In this document: one piece after another, positions 21,601-30,642 of the stretch
Layout: each line of letters opens with the position of its first letter
Position numbering within the stretch: the stretch's first letter is position 1
DNA from: Pseudoclavibacter sp. CFCC 11306
GTDB lineage: Bacteria > Actinomycetota > Actinomycetes > Actinomycetales > Microbacteriaceae
Reading direction: 5' to 3'
Assembly: GCF_008831235.1 (NCBI RefSeq)
Contig: NZ_WBKF01000001.1
Location: 558,001 to 622,000, forward strand
Length of the DNA stretch: 64,000 bases
Position numbers and translations under genes: made by a program
Notes under the pieces: generated by a model
The model's database searches: none
What the model was told of the DNA's origin: nothing
The model's input: the letters and a program-made list of their open reading frames with translations, nothing else

Positions 21601-23398
21601 TGATCTCGCGAATGCGCCACGAGGTCGTGCCCAGTGTGAAGACGTCGCCGACACGCGACTCATAGACCATCTCTTCGTCGAGCTCGCCCACTCTGGTGCC
21701 GCCGCCCTCGTCGCCGGTCACCGCCACGACCCGGAACAGTCCGCGATCGGGAATCGTTCCCCCGCTGGTGATCGCCAGCCGTTTGGCGCCTGGTCGCGCT
21801 TCGAGCGTCTGGGCGTCACGATCCCACAGCACGCGCGGGCGCAGCTCTGCGAACTCGCTGGACGGATACCGCCCGGAGAGCAGGTCAAGAGTGGCCACGT
21901 ATGCGCTGCGCGGCAGCGACGCGAACGGCGCCGCACGTCGCACGGTCTCGAACCAGGCTTCGACGTCAAGCGTCTCGACCGAGGCCGCGGCCACCGTCTG
22001 CTGAGCGAGCACGTCGAGCGGGTTCGCCGGCATGTGCAGGTGTTCGATCTCGCCGGCGAGCATACGCTCGGTGACGATGGCGGTCTCAAGCAGCTGCTGG
22101 CGATGCGTCGGATAGAACACCGCACGCGAGATGCCGTCGACCTGGTGCCCCGCTCGTCCGACCCGTTGAAGTCCGCTGGCCACTGACGGCGGGGCGTCGA
22201 TCTGCACGACGAGGTCGACGAGCCCCATGTCGATGCCGAGTTCGAGGCTCGAGGTAGCCACCACGCACCGCAGCCGCCCGCTCTTGAGCGCCTCTTCGAC
22301 TTCGGCTCGCTGGTCTTTCGAAACCGACCCGTGATGCACCCGTGCCAGCGGTTCGACCTCGGCATCGACGCTCTGCATCTGGGCGTCCAGCTCGTTGAGC
22401 CGGGCGGTGACACGCTCTGCGAGCCGTCGGGAGTTGGCGAACACGATCGCCGAGCGCACGCTCCGGATGCGTTTCAGCAGTGACGCCTCGATCGCCGGCC
22501 ACATCGACCCCACTCTGTGCTCGCCGTCGTCGTTCGCAACGGCGTCGGGGCCGCTCGAAGCGGCTCCCTCGCCCCGGTCGCCAGCCGATGCCACGCTTTC
22601 GGGCATCGGCGGGTTCGACATGTCGTCGACAGGCACCTCAACCGTCAGATCGAATCGCCGACGGCGGTCGGGCGCAACCACCTGCACCGGCCGCGAGCCG
22701 CCCAGGAATCTTGCGACGGCATCGATCGGACGCACCGTCGCGCTCAGGCCGATGCGCTGCGGCGACGTCTCGAGCAGCCCCTCGAGACGTTCGAGTGAGA
22801 GCGCGAGATGCGCACCACGTTTGTCGTCGGCGAGCGCATGGATCTCATCGACGATGACCGTGTGCACTGTGCGCAGCGTCTCGGCCGCCTTGCTGGTGAG
22901 CATCAGATAGAGCGACTCAGGCGTGGTGATCAGCACATCGGGCGGGTGTGTCACGAGACGGCGCCGCTCTTTGGGCGTCGTGTCGCCCGAGCGCACGCCG
23001 ACCGTGATCGGCGGCAGTGTCTCGCCCAGACGCTCGGCGGCCTGGCCGATGCCGATCAGAGGTGCGCGCAGGTTTCGCTCGACGTCGACGCCCAGCGCCT
23101 TCATGGGTGAGACATAGAGAATGCGCACGCCTGGCGCCGCTGCGGTTGCGGACTCAGGCGGATCGGCATCGGCACGGGCAGATCGGCGCTCGCGCACGAG
23201 CCGGTCGATCGACCAGAGAAACGCCGCGAGCGTCTTGCCCGACCCGGTCGGTGCCACGACCAGTGTGTGCCTGCCTCGTTCGATCGCCTGCCAGGCCCCC
23301 ACCTGAGCATCGGTCGGCGCCGCGAAGGCCGAGTCGAACCAGGCTCGGGTGGGCTCGGAGAACGGCGCGACTGCCCCGATCTGTGCGTCCGATGTCAT
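18686..23398 (-). CDS. lhr: Lhr-type ATP-dependent 3'-5' DNA helicase
   Basis: At 1570 residues this is a full-length Lhr of superfamily 2. Helicase motifs run in order: Walker A VVAPTGSGKTLAAFLW near residue 50, DEIH in IVDEIHALADDKRG, IGLSATVRPIDA, VVATSSLELGIDMG and QRVGRAGHQ. A DEAD/DEAH-associated winged-helix region and a long C-terminal domain of about 700 residues follow. Mycobacterial Lhr is a DNA-damage-induced translocase and RNA:DNA helicase. A TAGGAT -10 six bases before ATG 23398 suggests a leaderless transcript. It is coupled to nei2. Confidence 0.96.
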   Translation of the reverse strand: MTSDAQIGAVAPFSEPTRAWFDSAFAAPTDAQVGAWQAIERGRHTLVVAPTGSGKTLAAFLWSIDRLVRERRSARADADPPESATAAAPGVRILYVSPMKALGVDVERNLRAPLIGIGQAAERLGETLPPITVGVRSGDTTPKERRRLVTHPPDVLITTPESLYLMLTSKAAETLRTVHTVIVDEIHALADDKRGAHLALSLERLEGLLETSPQRIGLSATVRPIDAVARFLGGSRPVQVVAPDRRRRFDLTVEVPVDDMSNPPMPESVASAGDRGEGAASSGPDAVANDDGEHRVGSMWPAIEASLLKRIRSVRSAIVFANSRRLAERVTARLNELDAQMQSVDAEVEPLARVHHGSVSKDQRAEVEEALKSGRLRCVVATSSLELGIDMGLVDLVVQIDAPPSVASGLQRVGRAGHQVDGISRAVFYPTHRQQLLETAIVTERMLAGEIEHLHMPANPLDVLAQQTVAAASVETLDVEAWFETVRRAAPFASLPRSAYVATLDLLSGRYPSSEFAELRPRVLWDRDAQTLEARPGAKRLAITSGGTIPDRGLFRVVAVTGDEGGGTRVGELDEEMVYESRVGDVFTLGTTSWRIREITHDRVNVVPAFGQPGRMPFWRGDSAARPAELGEALGEMLRGLEDDGAAERLQRAGLDRRAVQNALAYLAEQREATGMVPTDRALTVERTRDDVGDWRLVLESPYGQAVHAPWALAVTARVREQLGIEGSAIASNDGIIVRIPDTESTPPGAELFVFDPDEIRSIVTAEVSGSALFAARFRECAARALLLGASKPGSRSPLWQQRQRSARLLEIAARHPQFPIVLETVRECLQDVYDIDALVGLMQRVDSRRVRLREVACELPSPFARSMLFGYVGEFMYEGDQPLGERRIAALTVDPQLLRELLGEVELRELLDPEAVTDVEAELQRTAPAFRVHGVEGVADLLRMLGPLSTAEVHARLAEASPAAAELLGELENARRAIRVRIAGAEVWAAVEDAGLLRDALGTALPVGVADAHTKPVSDPLRELVVRWAATNGPFTAPAVATHFGLGTAVVRGALERLVVEGLLLRGRFRPQHAAAADVDDDVEWVHRDVLRRLRSRSLAKLRGSIEPVPQHAFAMFLSDWQGCSNQQRGLDGLLSVIEQLAGLPLAASTLETMVLPQRVADYTPAMLDELIASGQVLWVGEGELPGHDGRVSLHLADTLDLTRQTSDDSDGSDKPSGLSELIADVLGDDGALFAHQLRERLIARGAQFSTEQLTAAVWELAWAGAITTDSLGPLRATVSGTHAAQKTRTRPSAGRSIRRGAFARVREARAHDQTVGGGDSSMRTGAAHAAATEPRLAGRWALVPHSTAERAERLSAQAGLLLDRYGVVTRGSVMAEGFPGGFAQVYQLLAEFERGGYCRRGYLIDGLGGAQFAASGTVDRLREFADLHVSSSGQALTLSATDPANPFGAALPWPEAESADSGRPKRNPGALVTIVDGEPVLYLERGGRTAVSFVSAEAASADDPAQRQTRRESAARSLVETVQSRHLATFTVLKIDGEPVGGSAWRRPLIDAGFEETPRGLILRRRVR

Positions 23399-23452
23399 GC
23401 AGTCATCCTAGGTGCGACCGCTGACACGGTGTGGCGACGGCTGTCCGCCTGA

Positions 23453-23470
23453 ATTGACCAGTTGCTCAAT
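23453..23470. promoter_or_regulatory. Palindrome upstream of arcD (putative TetR operator)
   Basis: ATTGACCAGTTGCTCAAT is an 18-base palindrome with one mismatch per arm. It lies 60 bases before arcD and 55 bases from lhr. Its form suits the TetR-type regulator encoded at the end of this locus (26450), but no experiment links them. Confidence 0.5.
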
Positions 23471-23529
23471 GTAAGGTGAAACCGACGCCGAACAGGCGGT
23501 TCAGCCGATCAGTGCGACAGGAGTGCAGC

Positions 23530-25005
23530 ATGCACGCGACAGAGAACGGGTCACCGCAGGCCGGTGTGGCGCAGAAGCCCTCGTCAGGCGCCGGCACCAA
23601 AGTCACTATCGCCACCCTGACCATGATGGTCATCGGCTCGATGGTCGGTGCGGGCGTGTTCTCTCTGCCACGTCGGTTCGCCCAAGAGACGGGTGTGCTC
23701 GGCGCACTGATCGCCTGGGTCGTCGCCGGCTTCGGCATGCTCATGCTCGCCTTCGTGTTCCAGCGGCTTGCGAAGCGCAAACCCGCACTCGACGCCGGGG
23801 TGTACGCCTACGCGAAGGCCGGGTTCGGCCAGTTCGTCGGCTTCTTCTCGGCGATCGGATACTGGGCCAGCGCCTGCGTGGGCAACGTGACGTACTGGGT
23901 GCTCATCATGTCGACGCTCGGCGCGCTCTGGCCGGCGCTCGGCGAGGGCGACACCTGGGTGGCGATCCTGCTCAGCTCGATCGGGCTCTGGCTGTTCTTC
24001 CTGCTCATCAAACAGGGCGTCAAAGAGGCGACCGCCATCAACCGCATCGTCACGATCGCGAAGCTGGTTCCCATCATCGTGTTCGTGCTGATCGCGATCT
24101 TCTGCTTTCACCCCGACGTGTTCGTCGACAACCTGATGGGTGCTGACTACGCCGGCTCGCTCATGACCCAGGTGCGTGACACCATGCTGGTGACGGTGTT
24201 CGTCTTCATGGGCGTCGAAGGCGCCAGCGTCTACTCACGCCACGCACAGAGGCGCGAACACGTCGGGCGCGCCACGGTGCTCGGCTTCCTCAGCGTCTTC
24301 GCCATCTTCGCCTCGGTGACCGTCGTCTCGTACGGCATCCTGCCGATGGGCGAGATCGCCGCGCTGCGACAGCCGTCGATGGCCGGTGTGCTCGAGGCCG
24401 CGGTCGGTCAGTGGGGCACGGTCTTCGTCAGCATCGGACTGATCGTCTCTGTGCTCGGAGCCTACCTGGCCTGGAGCCTGATGGCCGCCGAGGTGCTCTT
24501 CGTCGCGGCCAAAGACAGGGATCTCCCCAAGTTCCTCGCCAAACAGACCGGCGACGACGTTCCCGTCAACGCCCTGCTGCTGAGCACCCTGCTCACCCAG
24601 GTGGTGCTCGTGATCACCTACTTCTCTGAGGAGGCCTTCGACTTCGCCCTGGATCTGACTGCGGCGCTGTCGCTCATCCCGTACTTCCTGGCCGCGGCCT
24701 ACGCGCTGAAGCTCGTGGTCACACGAGAGACGTATCTGCACGAGCGGCCGCGCCGTCTTGCCGCCGATGCGGTGATCGCCGTGCTCGCTGTCGTCTACAC
24801 GCTGTTCCTGATCTACGCGGCGGGCCTGCAGTTCCTCCTCATCTCGATGATCTTCTATGCGCCGGCCACGATCCTCTTCGCGATCACCAGGCGAGAGCAG
24901 CATCGACGCGTCTTCGCGACCGGCGAGCTCGTGCTCTTCGCGGTCGTGGTCATCGGCGCGATCGTCGGCGTCGTCGGCCTGGCGCAGGGGCTGATCCAGC
25001 TCTGA
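23530..25005 (+). CDS. arcD: Basic amino acid/polyamine antiporter (ArcD-like, APA family)
   Basis: A 491-residue transporter with about 12-13 membrane segments. TM1 contains [19 protein letters not shown], the G-S-x-V-G-A-G-V-F motif of arginine/ornithine antiporters, and [19 protein letters not shown] is the conserved TM6-loop block. It should exchange arginine for ornithine or citrulline across the membrane. ATG 23530 has AGGAG at seven bases. Arginine deiminase follows 67 bases downstream, which supports arginine as substrate. A TetR-type gene lies further downstream. Confidence 0.88.
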   Translation: MHATENGSPQAGVAQKPSSGAGTKVTIATLTMMVIGSMVGAGVFSLPRRFAQETGVLGALIAWVVAGFGMLMLAFVFQRLAKRKPALDAGVYAYAKAGFGQFVGFFSAIGYWASACVGNVTYWVLIMSTLGALWPALGEGDTWVAILLSSIGLWLFFLLIKQGVKEATAINRIVTIAKLVPIIVFVLIAIFCFHPDVFVDNLMGADYAGSLMTQVRDTMLVTVFVFMGVEGASVYSRHAQRREHVGRATVLGFLSVFAIFASVTVVSYGILPMGEIAALRQPSMAGVLEAAVGQWGTVFVSIGLIVSVLGAYLAWSLMAAEVLFVAAKDRDLPKFLAKQTGDDVPVNALLLSTLLTQVVLVITYFSEEAFDFALDLTAALSLIPYFLAAAYALKLVVTRETYLHERPRRLAADAVIAVLAVVYTLFLIYAAGLQFLLISMIFYAPATILFAITRREQHRRVFATGELVLFAVVVIGAIVGVVGLAQGLIQL

Positions 25006-25072
25006 CGCAGCGACATGGCAGGCCCCTTCTCGTTCCACCCGATCCACGCAACTTCTGAAAGGAACCGACATC

Positions 25073-26362
25073 ATGACAGACTCATCAGAGGGCGCCGTAC
25101 AGACTGCGGTCGGCAGCGGCCGCTCCGAAGCATACGGAGTGCACTCCGAGGTCGGACGACTGCGCAAAGTGCTCGTCGCCGCACCGGGACTCGCCCACGA
25201 GAGGCTCACGCCGTCCAACTCCGACGACCTGCTCTTCGACGACGTGCTCTGGGTCGAGAAGGCCCAGCGCGATCACCTCGATTTCAGGAACAAACTCGCG
25301 AATCGCGGCGTCGAGGTGGTCGAGCTGCACGAAGTGCTCGCCGAGACGATCGACGTGCCCGGCGCCCGTGCATGGCTGCTCGACCGACTCGTGATCGCGA
25401 ACACCGTCGGCATCGGTTTGGTCGCTGCGACCCGCGAGTTCCTCGACGAGCTCGACAGCGCATCCCTCGCCCGATACCTCATCGGCGGGCTCGGCCTGCA
25501 CGACCTGCCCACCGATCTGCACCCCATGCTCGGAAGCCTCGCCCAGTACACCAAGGGCGCTCGCGAGTATCTGCTGCCGCCGCTGCCGAACACGCTGTTC
25601 ACCCGCGACACCACCTGCTGGATCTACGGCGGCCTGACGCTCAATCCGCTCTACTGGCCGGCACGCCACGGCGAGACCCTGCTCATGAAGGCCATCTACC
25701 TCTTTCACCCCGACTTCGTCGGCTCGAGGGTCTGGTGGGGCGACCCCGAACAGGATTGGGCACAGGCGTCGCTCGAAGGCGGCGACGTCATGCCAGTGGG
25801 CAACGGCATCGTGCTGATCGGCATGAGCGAGCGCTCGTCACGGCAGGCCATCACGCAGGTGGCGAAGGCGCTCTTCGACGAAGGCGCGGCAACACAGGTG
25901 ATCGTCGCAGGCATGCCGAAGCTGCGCGCCGCGATGCACCTCGACACCGTCTTCACCTTCGCTGATCGAGATCTCGCGACCGTGCACCCGGCGATCGTCG
26001 ACGGCGTGCACACGTTCAGCATCCACCCGAGTGACAAGGCGCCCGGCTTCGAGATCGTCGACGAGGGCGACGCCCGCTTCACCGACGTCGTCGCACGAGG
26101 TCTGGGGCTGCCCAAGCTGCGTCTCGTCGAGACGGCGGGCGACTTCTACGCCTCAGAGCGTCAGCAGTGGGACAGCGGCAACAACGCCGTGGCCGTCGAG
26201 CCGGGTGTGGTCTTCACCTACGACCGCAACACCCAGACGAACGCGGCCCTGCGCAAGGCCGGCGTCGAGGTCATCACCATCGCCGGTGCCGAGCTCGGGC
26301 GCGGGCGCGGTGGGGGCCACTGCATGACCTGCCCCATCATCCGCGACGCCGTCGACTGGTAG
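25073..26362 (+). CDS. arcA: Arginine deiminase
   Basis: A complete 429-residue enzyme that hydrolyses arginine to citrulline and ammonia. Family motifs are present: [39 protein letters not shown], the histidine block [13 protein letters not shown] and the catalytic cysteine in [22 protein letters not shown] precedes the ATG. The usual partners arcB (ornithine carbamoyltransferase) and arcC (carbamate kinase) are not in this cluster, so citrulline would not be turned into ATP here unless they lie elsewhere. Possible roles are acid resistance by ammonia or nitrogen supply. A strong hairpin follows. Confidence 0.96.
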   Translation: MTDSSEGAVQTAVGSGRSEAYGVHSEVGRLRKVLVAAPGLAHERLTPSNSDDLLFDDVLWVEKAQRDHLDFRNKLANRGVEVVELHEVLAETIDVPGARAWLLDRLVIANTVGIGLVAATREFLDELDSASLARYLIGGLGLHDLPTDLHPMLGSLAQYTKGAREYLLPPLPNTLFTRDTTCWIYGGLTLNPLYWPARHGETLLMKAIYLFHPDFVGSRVWWGDPEQDWAQASLEGGDVMPVGNGIVLIGMSERSSRQAITQVAKALFDEGAATQVIVAGMPKLRAAMHLDTVFTFADRDLATVHPAIVDGVHTFSIHPSDKAPGFEIVDEGDARFTDVVARGLGLPKLRLVETAGDFYASERQQWDSGNNAVAVEPGVVFTYDRNTQTNAALRKAGVEVITIAGAELGRGRGGGHCMTCPIIRDAVDW

Positions 26363-26372
26363 TCGCGATCGC

Positions 26373-26408
26373 TTCGGCGGGAGCGCCGTACGCAGGCGCC
26401 CCGCCGAA
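26373..26408 (+). terminator. Hairpin terminator after arcA
   Basis: The outer arms TTCGGCGGG and CCCGCCGAA and the inner arms GCGCC and GGCGC, with one bulged A, form a 14-pair stem around a seven-base loop. It starts ten bases after the arcA stop and separates arcA from tetR. There is no U-tract. Confidence 0.65.
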
Positions 26409-26449
26409 CGCTGTGCTCGTGTCCGTTCGACCCCAGCTAGGGTGTATCC

Positions 26450-27043
26450 ATGGTCGGTGTCAGGTTGTCCGAGTCCGAACGCCGTTCGGCCATCGTCCGT
26501 GCTGCCCACCGCATTGCGGTGCGCGACGGGCTCGCGATGGTCAGCGGGCGTTCCGTCGCCGCCGAGGCAGAGCTGTCGAGCGGGCTCGTCTACTTCTATT
26601 TCTCGACGAAGCTCGGCCTCTTGCACGCTCTGCTCCATGACGTCATCGGACGTGCTCTCGACGGGCCCGCCACCGACTATGGCGCCGACCTCGAACCGCA
26701 CGAGGCGCTCCAGAGCATGGTCGCCAGCGAGATCCGCGATCTGGAGAGACAGCGCGATGACATCGAGCTGCTCTTTCAGTTCTTCTTCGTGCGACGTGAC
26801 GAAGAGTTCCGGTCAGAGGTCAATGCCGGGCTCGACGAGTACGGTCGGCGGCTGCAGCCGGTGATCGGGCGCTTCGCCGCGCTGCACGGCCTCGACTCCC
26901 GCAGCATCACCGATGCGACGCTCGCGGCGATCCAGGGTGCGGGAGTCGAGCTCGTGCGGCATCCGCAGCGCTACGACGCCGAGCGCATCATCGCCGGACT
27001 GCGCGATATGCCGCTGCTCTCGGCCGAAGACTGCTGCAGATGA
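26450..27043 (+). CDS. TetR/AcrR family regulator (probable arc-locus regulator)
   Basis: A 197-residue protein whose N-terminal HTH is AIVRAAHRIAVRDGLAMVSGRSVAAEAELSSGLVYFYFSTK (given here only as position about 14-55). The C-terminal ligand domain resembles that of BetI-like regulators. No Shine-Dalgarno is seen; a TAGGGT -10 lies six bases before ATG 26450, so the mRNA is probably leaderless and made from its own promoter behind the arcA terminator. The palindrome before arcD is a plausible target. Ligand unknown; an arginine-related signal is inference. Confidence 0.88.
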   Translation: MVGVRLSESERRSAIVRAAHRIAVRDGLAMVSGRSVAAEAELSSGLVYFYFSTKLGLLHALLHDVIGRALDGPATDYGADLEPHEALQSMVASEIRDLERQRDDIELLFQFFFVRRDEEFRSEVNAGLDEYGRRLQPVIGRFAALHGLDSRSITDATLAAIQGAGVELVRHPQRYDAERIIAGLRDMPLLSAEDCCR

Positions 27044-27065
27044 CCGACCGGCCTCACATCACGGC

Positions 27066-28406
27066 TCAGACGTACTGTTCGTAGGCGGGCAGGTCGAGCA
27101 CGCCGTTGCCCGACAGCCCCAGCACGATGACTTCGCCGTCGGCCGCCTGTCGAGCATGGGCGATGGCTCCGGCCACCGCGTGCGTCGACTCCGGCGCCGG
27201 GATGATGCCCTCGGCTCGAGCGAAGAGCACCCCGGCGGCAAACGCGTCGTTCTGTGCCACGGCGATGGCGTCCATGAGCCCCAAATGCACGGCATGCGAG
27301 ACGATCGGCGACATGCCGTGATAGCGAAGGCCACCCGCGTGGATCGCCGGCGGCACGAAGTCGCGCCCGAGCGTATACATCTTCAGCAGCGGCGTCAGCC
27401 CGGCCACGTCGCCGAAGTCGTAGCGGTACTCCCCCTGCGTCAGCGACGGGCAGGCTGCCGGCTCACAGGCGACCAGACGAGTCGTGGTGCCCTCACGCAG
27501 GTTGCGCCCCATGAACGGGAAGGTGAGGCCGGCGAGGTTCGAGCCGCCGCCGGCACAGCCGAAGATCACGTCGGGCACAGACTCGCCGAGCTCGGTCAGC
27601 TGCTGCATCGCCTCCTCTCCGATCACGCTCTGATGCAGCATCACGTGGTTCAGCACGCTGCCCAGCGCGTAGTGCGCATGGGGGTCGCCCGCGGCCACCT
27701 CGACCGCCTCGCTGATGGCCATGCCGAGCGAGCCGGTGGTGTTCGGGTCTTTGGCCAGCATCGCACGCCCCGCCTCGGTGAGCGTCGACGGCGACGGATG
27801 ACACGTGCCGCCGTAGACCTCCATCTGGGCACGGCGGTAGGGCTTCGCGTCGTACGACGCACGCACCTGCCATACCTCGACCTCGAGCCCCAGCAGGGCG
27901 CCGGCGAGCGACAGCGAGGCACCCCACTGCCCGGCTCCTGTCTCGGTGGTCAGCTTGGTCACGCCCTCGATCGCGTTGTAGTACGCCTGTGCGACCGCCG
28001 TGTTGGGCTTGTGCGACCCGGCGGGGCTGCCGCCCTCGTACTTGTAGTAGATGTGCGCCTTGGTGCCGAGCGCCCGCTCGAGGCGCAGCGCCCGCACCAG
28101 CGGCGACGGCCGCCACTGTGCATAGATCTCGCGCACCGTCTGCGGAATCTCGATGTAGCGCTCAGTGCTGACCTCCTGCTCGATGAGCGCCTTCGCGAAG
28201 AGCGGTTCGAGGTCTTCGGGCTGCAGAGGCTGGTTCGTGCCCGGGTGCAGGTGCGGCGGCACCGGCTCGGGCAGGTCGGCGGCGACGTTGTACCAGTGTG
28301 TGGGCACCTGCGAGGGAACCGCTGCGCCGGTCGGCTGCGTGAGTTCGTGGATGCGCTGAAGCGCGTGCTCGCGGGTCTCGTGGGCGGGGTGATTGGGTTC
28401 GGCCAT
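27066..28406 (-). CDS. trpB2: TrpB2-like pyridoxal-phosphate enzyme
   Basis: A 446-residue TrpB homologue of the long TrpB2 class. The PLP lysine lies in GSHKPNTA, the phosphate-binding loop is [10 protein letters not shown], and the N-terminal extension [18 protein letters not shown] is diagnostic for TrpB2. Such enzymes make tryptophan from indole and serine without a tight TrpA partner and may salvage indole. No trpA is nearby. GAAGGAA precedes ATG 28406. The leader region upstream contains several palindromes, described separately. Confidence 0.92.
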   Translation of the reverse strand: MAEPNHPAHETREHALQRIHELTQPTGAAVPSQVPTHWYNVAADLPEPVPPHLHPGTNQPLQPEDLEPLFAKALIEQEVSTERYIEIPQTVREIYAQWRPSPLVRALRLERALGTKAHIYYKYEGGSPAGSHKPNTAVAQAYYNAIEGVTKLTTETGAGQWGASLSLAGALLGLEVEVWQVRASYDAKPYRRAQMEVYGGTCHPSPSTLTEAGRAMLAKDPNTTGSLGMAISEAVEVAAGDPHAHYALGSVLNHVMLHQSVIGEEAMQQLTELGESVPDVIFGCAGGGSNLAGLTFPFMGRNLREGTTTRLVACEPAACPSLTQGEYRYDFGDVAGLTPLLKMYTLGRDFVPPAIHAGGLRYHGMSPIVSHAVHLGLMDAIAVAQNDAFAAGVLFARAEGIIPAPESTHAVAGAIAHARQAADGEVIVLGLSGNGVLDLPAYEQYV

Positions 28407-28418
28407 TGCGGGTTCCTT

Positions 28419-28467
28419 CGTTCGGATCGGGCGGCCGGCCCGATGAACGTCTCCCGTGGTGCACGGG
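28419..28467 (-). promoter_or_regulatory. Tandem hairpins in the trpB2 leader
   Basis: Two inverted repeats lie just before the trpB2 ribosome site. The first pairs ATCGGGC (28426-28432) with GCCCGAT (28438-28444), extended by CGTTC/GAACG. The second pairs CCCGTG (28453-28458) with CACGGG (28462-28467). They could be 5' UTR hairpins or operator half-sites. No U-tract is present. Confidence 0.4.
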
Positions 28468-28500
28468 CCGTGTCAGCGAGCACGGCCAGCGGAGTGGATG

Positions 28501-28513
28501 ACCGTCAGACGGT
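28501..28513. promoter_or_regulatory. 13-base perfect palindrome between trpB2 and HAD gene
   Basis: ACCGTCAGACGGT is a perfect odd palindrome, 95 bases before trpB2 and 100 bases before the divergent HAD gene. Its size and position fit a repressor site in a shared promoter region. The cognate regulator is unknown. Confidence 0.4.
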
Positions 28514-28613
28514 CTGCCACCAGTTCTGCTGTGAGAGATGCACCATGGCACTAAGAATGGCGCAGAAGCACGCCGAGCGCAAGCGCGCAGTCGGCATCGG
28601 GCACAATGGGGCT

Positions 28614-29489
28614 ATGTCCACTGCACCAGCACCGTTCGGCCTGCTCCTCGATGTCGACGGCCCGATCGCCAGCCCTGTCACCCGCACCGTGCGCCTGCCC
28701 GAGATCGCCGACAGCCTCGTCACCCTCGCCGAAGCGGGCGTGCCGATCTCGTTCAACACCGGCCGCTCGACCGCCTTCGTGAGCCGGCAGATCGTCCCGG
28801 CTCTGGCATCCGCCGGTCTTGCTGCCGACGCGACCGGCCTCGCGGTCGTCGGCGAGAAGGGCGGAGTCTGGGCGCAGCTCACGGCCGCAGGTCTCGACGA
28901 CGAGCAGATCGACGTCGATATGCGAGTGCCTCGGGAGGTCGTCGACTTCGGCCGCGAGACAGCGGCCGAGAAGTTCGCCGACACCATGTTCTTCGACGAC
29001 ACGAAGCGCACCATGATGACGCTCGAGATGATCGCCGGCAGCGACCATGCGGCGTTCCTTTCAGCGAGGGATGCCCTGGTGCGGGATCTGATCGAGCTGC
29101 GCGCCCGCCTCGGAGCCGTGCAGCTGCGCATCGACCCGACCGTGATCAGCTGCGACGTCGAGGTCTCTCACAGCGGCAAGGCGCTGGGTGCCCGTCGCTC
29201 GCTCGAGCTGTTGGGCGAGCATTCCGCGCTGCCGAAGCGCTGGTTCACCGTCGGCGACTCACGCAGTGACTACACCATGGCCGACTGGCTGCACGCGCAG
29301 GGCTACGACGTCACCCACGTCGACGTGCAGCCGGGCTCGCCGAGCTCACCGGGCGCCGCCGCCGACGGCACGCTGCACAAACCATATGAGGTCACGACCA
29401 TCGCCGACCCGCTGGCTCCGGGTCAGCTTCTCACCGACGACGACGCCGGTGCGGCCCTGCTGCGGCGCTGTGTCGCTCTGCTGGGCTGA
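28614..29489 (+). CDS. HAD superfamily hydrolase (sugar-phosphatase-like)
   Basis: A 291-residue HAD phosphatase. Motif I is LLLDVDGPIASP, motif II the Thr of FNTGRS, motif III the Lys of HSGKALGAR and motif IV GDSRSDYTMADW. The layout with a cap inserted after motif II resembles the Cof/sucrose-phosphatase group. No ribosome site precedes ATG 28614; CACAAT seven bases upstream may be the -10 of a leaderless transcript. Substrate unknown. The frame is open far upstream, antisense to trpB2, without homology. Confidence 0.85.
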   Translation: MSTAPAPFGLLLDVDGPIASPVTRTVRLPEIADSLVTLAEAGVPISFNTGRSTAFVSRQIVPALASAGLAADATGLAVVGEKGGVWAQLTAAGLDDEQIDVDMRVPREVVDFGRETAAEKFADTMFFDDTKRTMMTLEMIAGSDHAAFLSARDALVRDLIELRARLGAVQLRIDPTVISCDVEVSHSGKALGARRSLELLGEHSALPKRWFTVGDSRSDYTMADWLHAQGYDVTHVDVQPGSPSSPGAAADGTLHKPYEVTTIADPLAPGQLLTDDDAGAALLRRCVALLG

Positions 29490-29629
29490 GCGTCGTCGAA
29501 TGCTGGCGAAATCACCGACCCTCTGTGACGATCTGGTGAATTCACAGCTGTTTCTGGCCGAAACATGCCCCGCTCGGGCGATCAGAACGGTAGCCTGAAA
29601 GCGGTTCTACCCTTTGGAGGCAAACTGTC

Positions 29630-30400
29630 GTGATGAATGTCGTCAGCTACAACCTGCGCAAGAACCGTGCTCTGTGCGAGCTCGATGATCTCACCCGTCG
29701 AACCGATCCCGACGTGCTCTGTCTGCAGGAGTGTGACATCGACTCCCTGCCGACCGAGATCGGGTCGCTGCGGCTTGCAGAGGCCACCCGAGGCAATCGT
29801 CTCGGCATCTCGGTCTTCTACCGCGCCGACCGGTTTCGCCTGATCGGATCGCAGACCTACCAGCTCAAGAAGTCTCTGCACGACCGTGTCGCCGCACCCG
29901 CTCACGAGCGTCTGGTCGCGACCCGACTGATGGATCTCACCCGAGATCGCGAGCTGATGGTGGCCTCGTTTCACGGGGCACCGCTCACCGCGCTCAACTC
30001 GCTGCGCCGCAATCAGATTCGCACCTCGTTCGAGCGACTCGCACAGTTCGGTGCGGGTCTGCCCTCGTTGATGGTCGGCGACTACAACTACCCGTTCTTC
30101 CAGCGTCACCTGCAGGAGCGCGTGCGCACGCACGGCTATGAGCTGACCGCGACGGAGCAGCGCACCTATCAGCGCTATCGCATCTTCCGTGGACGCTATG
30201 ACATGGCGACGTCGACCGGTTTCACGGTCAATCGCGTCACCTCGCTGCCGCAGGGACTCTCCGACCACCACCCGATTCTGGTGAACGCCTCGTACGACGA
30301 CTCTATGAGCGCCGCTGCGACGCTCTCCAGCGTCGCGCCGAAGCATGGCCACGGCCCCAAGAGCAACACGCCGACCACTTTCGTTCCCGGTCTCGTCTGA
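29630..30400 (+). CDS. Endonuclease/exonuclease/phosphatase (DNase I-like) family protein
   Basis: A 256-residue EEP-fold protein. The catalytic blocks are NVVSYNLRKN at the start, VLCLQECD, MVGDYNYPFF and GLSDHHPILV, which carry the Asn, Glu, Asp/Asn and Asp-His residues. There is no signal peptide, so it acts in the cytoplasm on a phosphodiester, either nucleic acid or phosphoinositide-like. GGAGG nine bases before GTG 29630 supports that start; ATG 29633 is adjacent. The last 30 residues are low-complexity. Confidence 0.85.
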   Translation: MMNVVSYNLRKNRALCELDDLTRRTDPDVLCLQECDIDSLPTEIGSLRLAEATRGNRLGISVFYRADRFRLIGSQTYQLKKSLHDRVAAPAHERLVATRLMDLTRDRELMVASFHGAPLTALNSLRRNQIRTSFERLAQFGAGLPSLMVGDYNYPFFQRHLQERVRTHGYELTATEQRTYQRYRIFRGRYDMATSTGFTVNRVTSLPQGLSDHHPILVNASYDDSMSAAATLSSVAPKHGHGPKSNTPTTFVPGLV

Positions 30401-30521
30401 AGCCTGAACTCACCGGTTCTGCCGCGTCTTTCGGGTGCCTCTCGTGATGCGTGCACGGTCGTTTGAGGCCGGCCTCTCGCCATCACGCCGTCACGAGCGG
30501 TATTGTGTCATGTGGTCCTGA

Positions 30522-30536
30522 TGTGGTCTGACCACA
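30522..30536. promoter_or_regulatory. LldR/FadR-type GntR operator upstream of lldP
   Basis: TGTGGTCTGACCACA is a perfect palindrome that contains TGGTCTGACCA, an exact match to TNGTNNNACNA, the site of corynebacterial LldR. A further TGTGGTC half-site lies at 30511-30517. A TATTGT -10 candidate is at 30501, so the operator would sit just downstream of the transcription start. No GntR-family gene is in the window. Confidence 0.7.
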
Positions 30537-30642
30537 ATCGCTGCCCTCTGGCGCCCGACCGATTCTGACGACGACGTCGCTCATTTCCCGACTGAACGGC
30601 GCTCGTGTGTGCTGTTCCGGCATGCACGAAAGGCACTCTGTC

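Noticed and set aside
29536-29545. GTGAATTCAC palindrome before the EEP gene as a GlxR/CRP site
   Set aside because: The spacing does not fit TGTGA-N6-TCACA; ten-base palindromes occur by chance.
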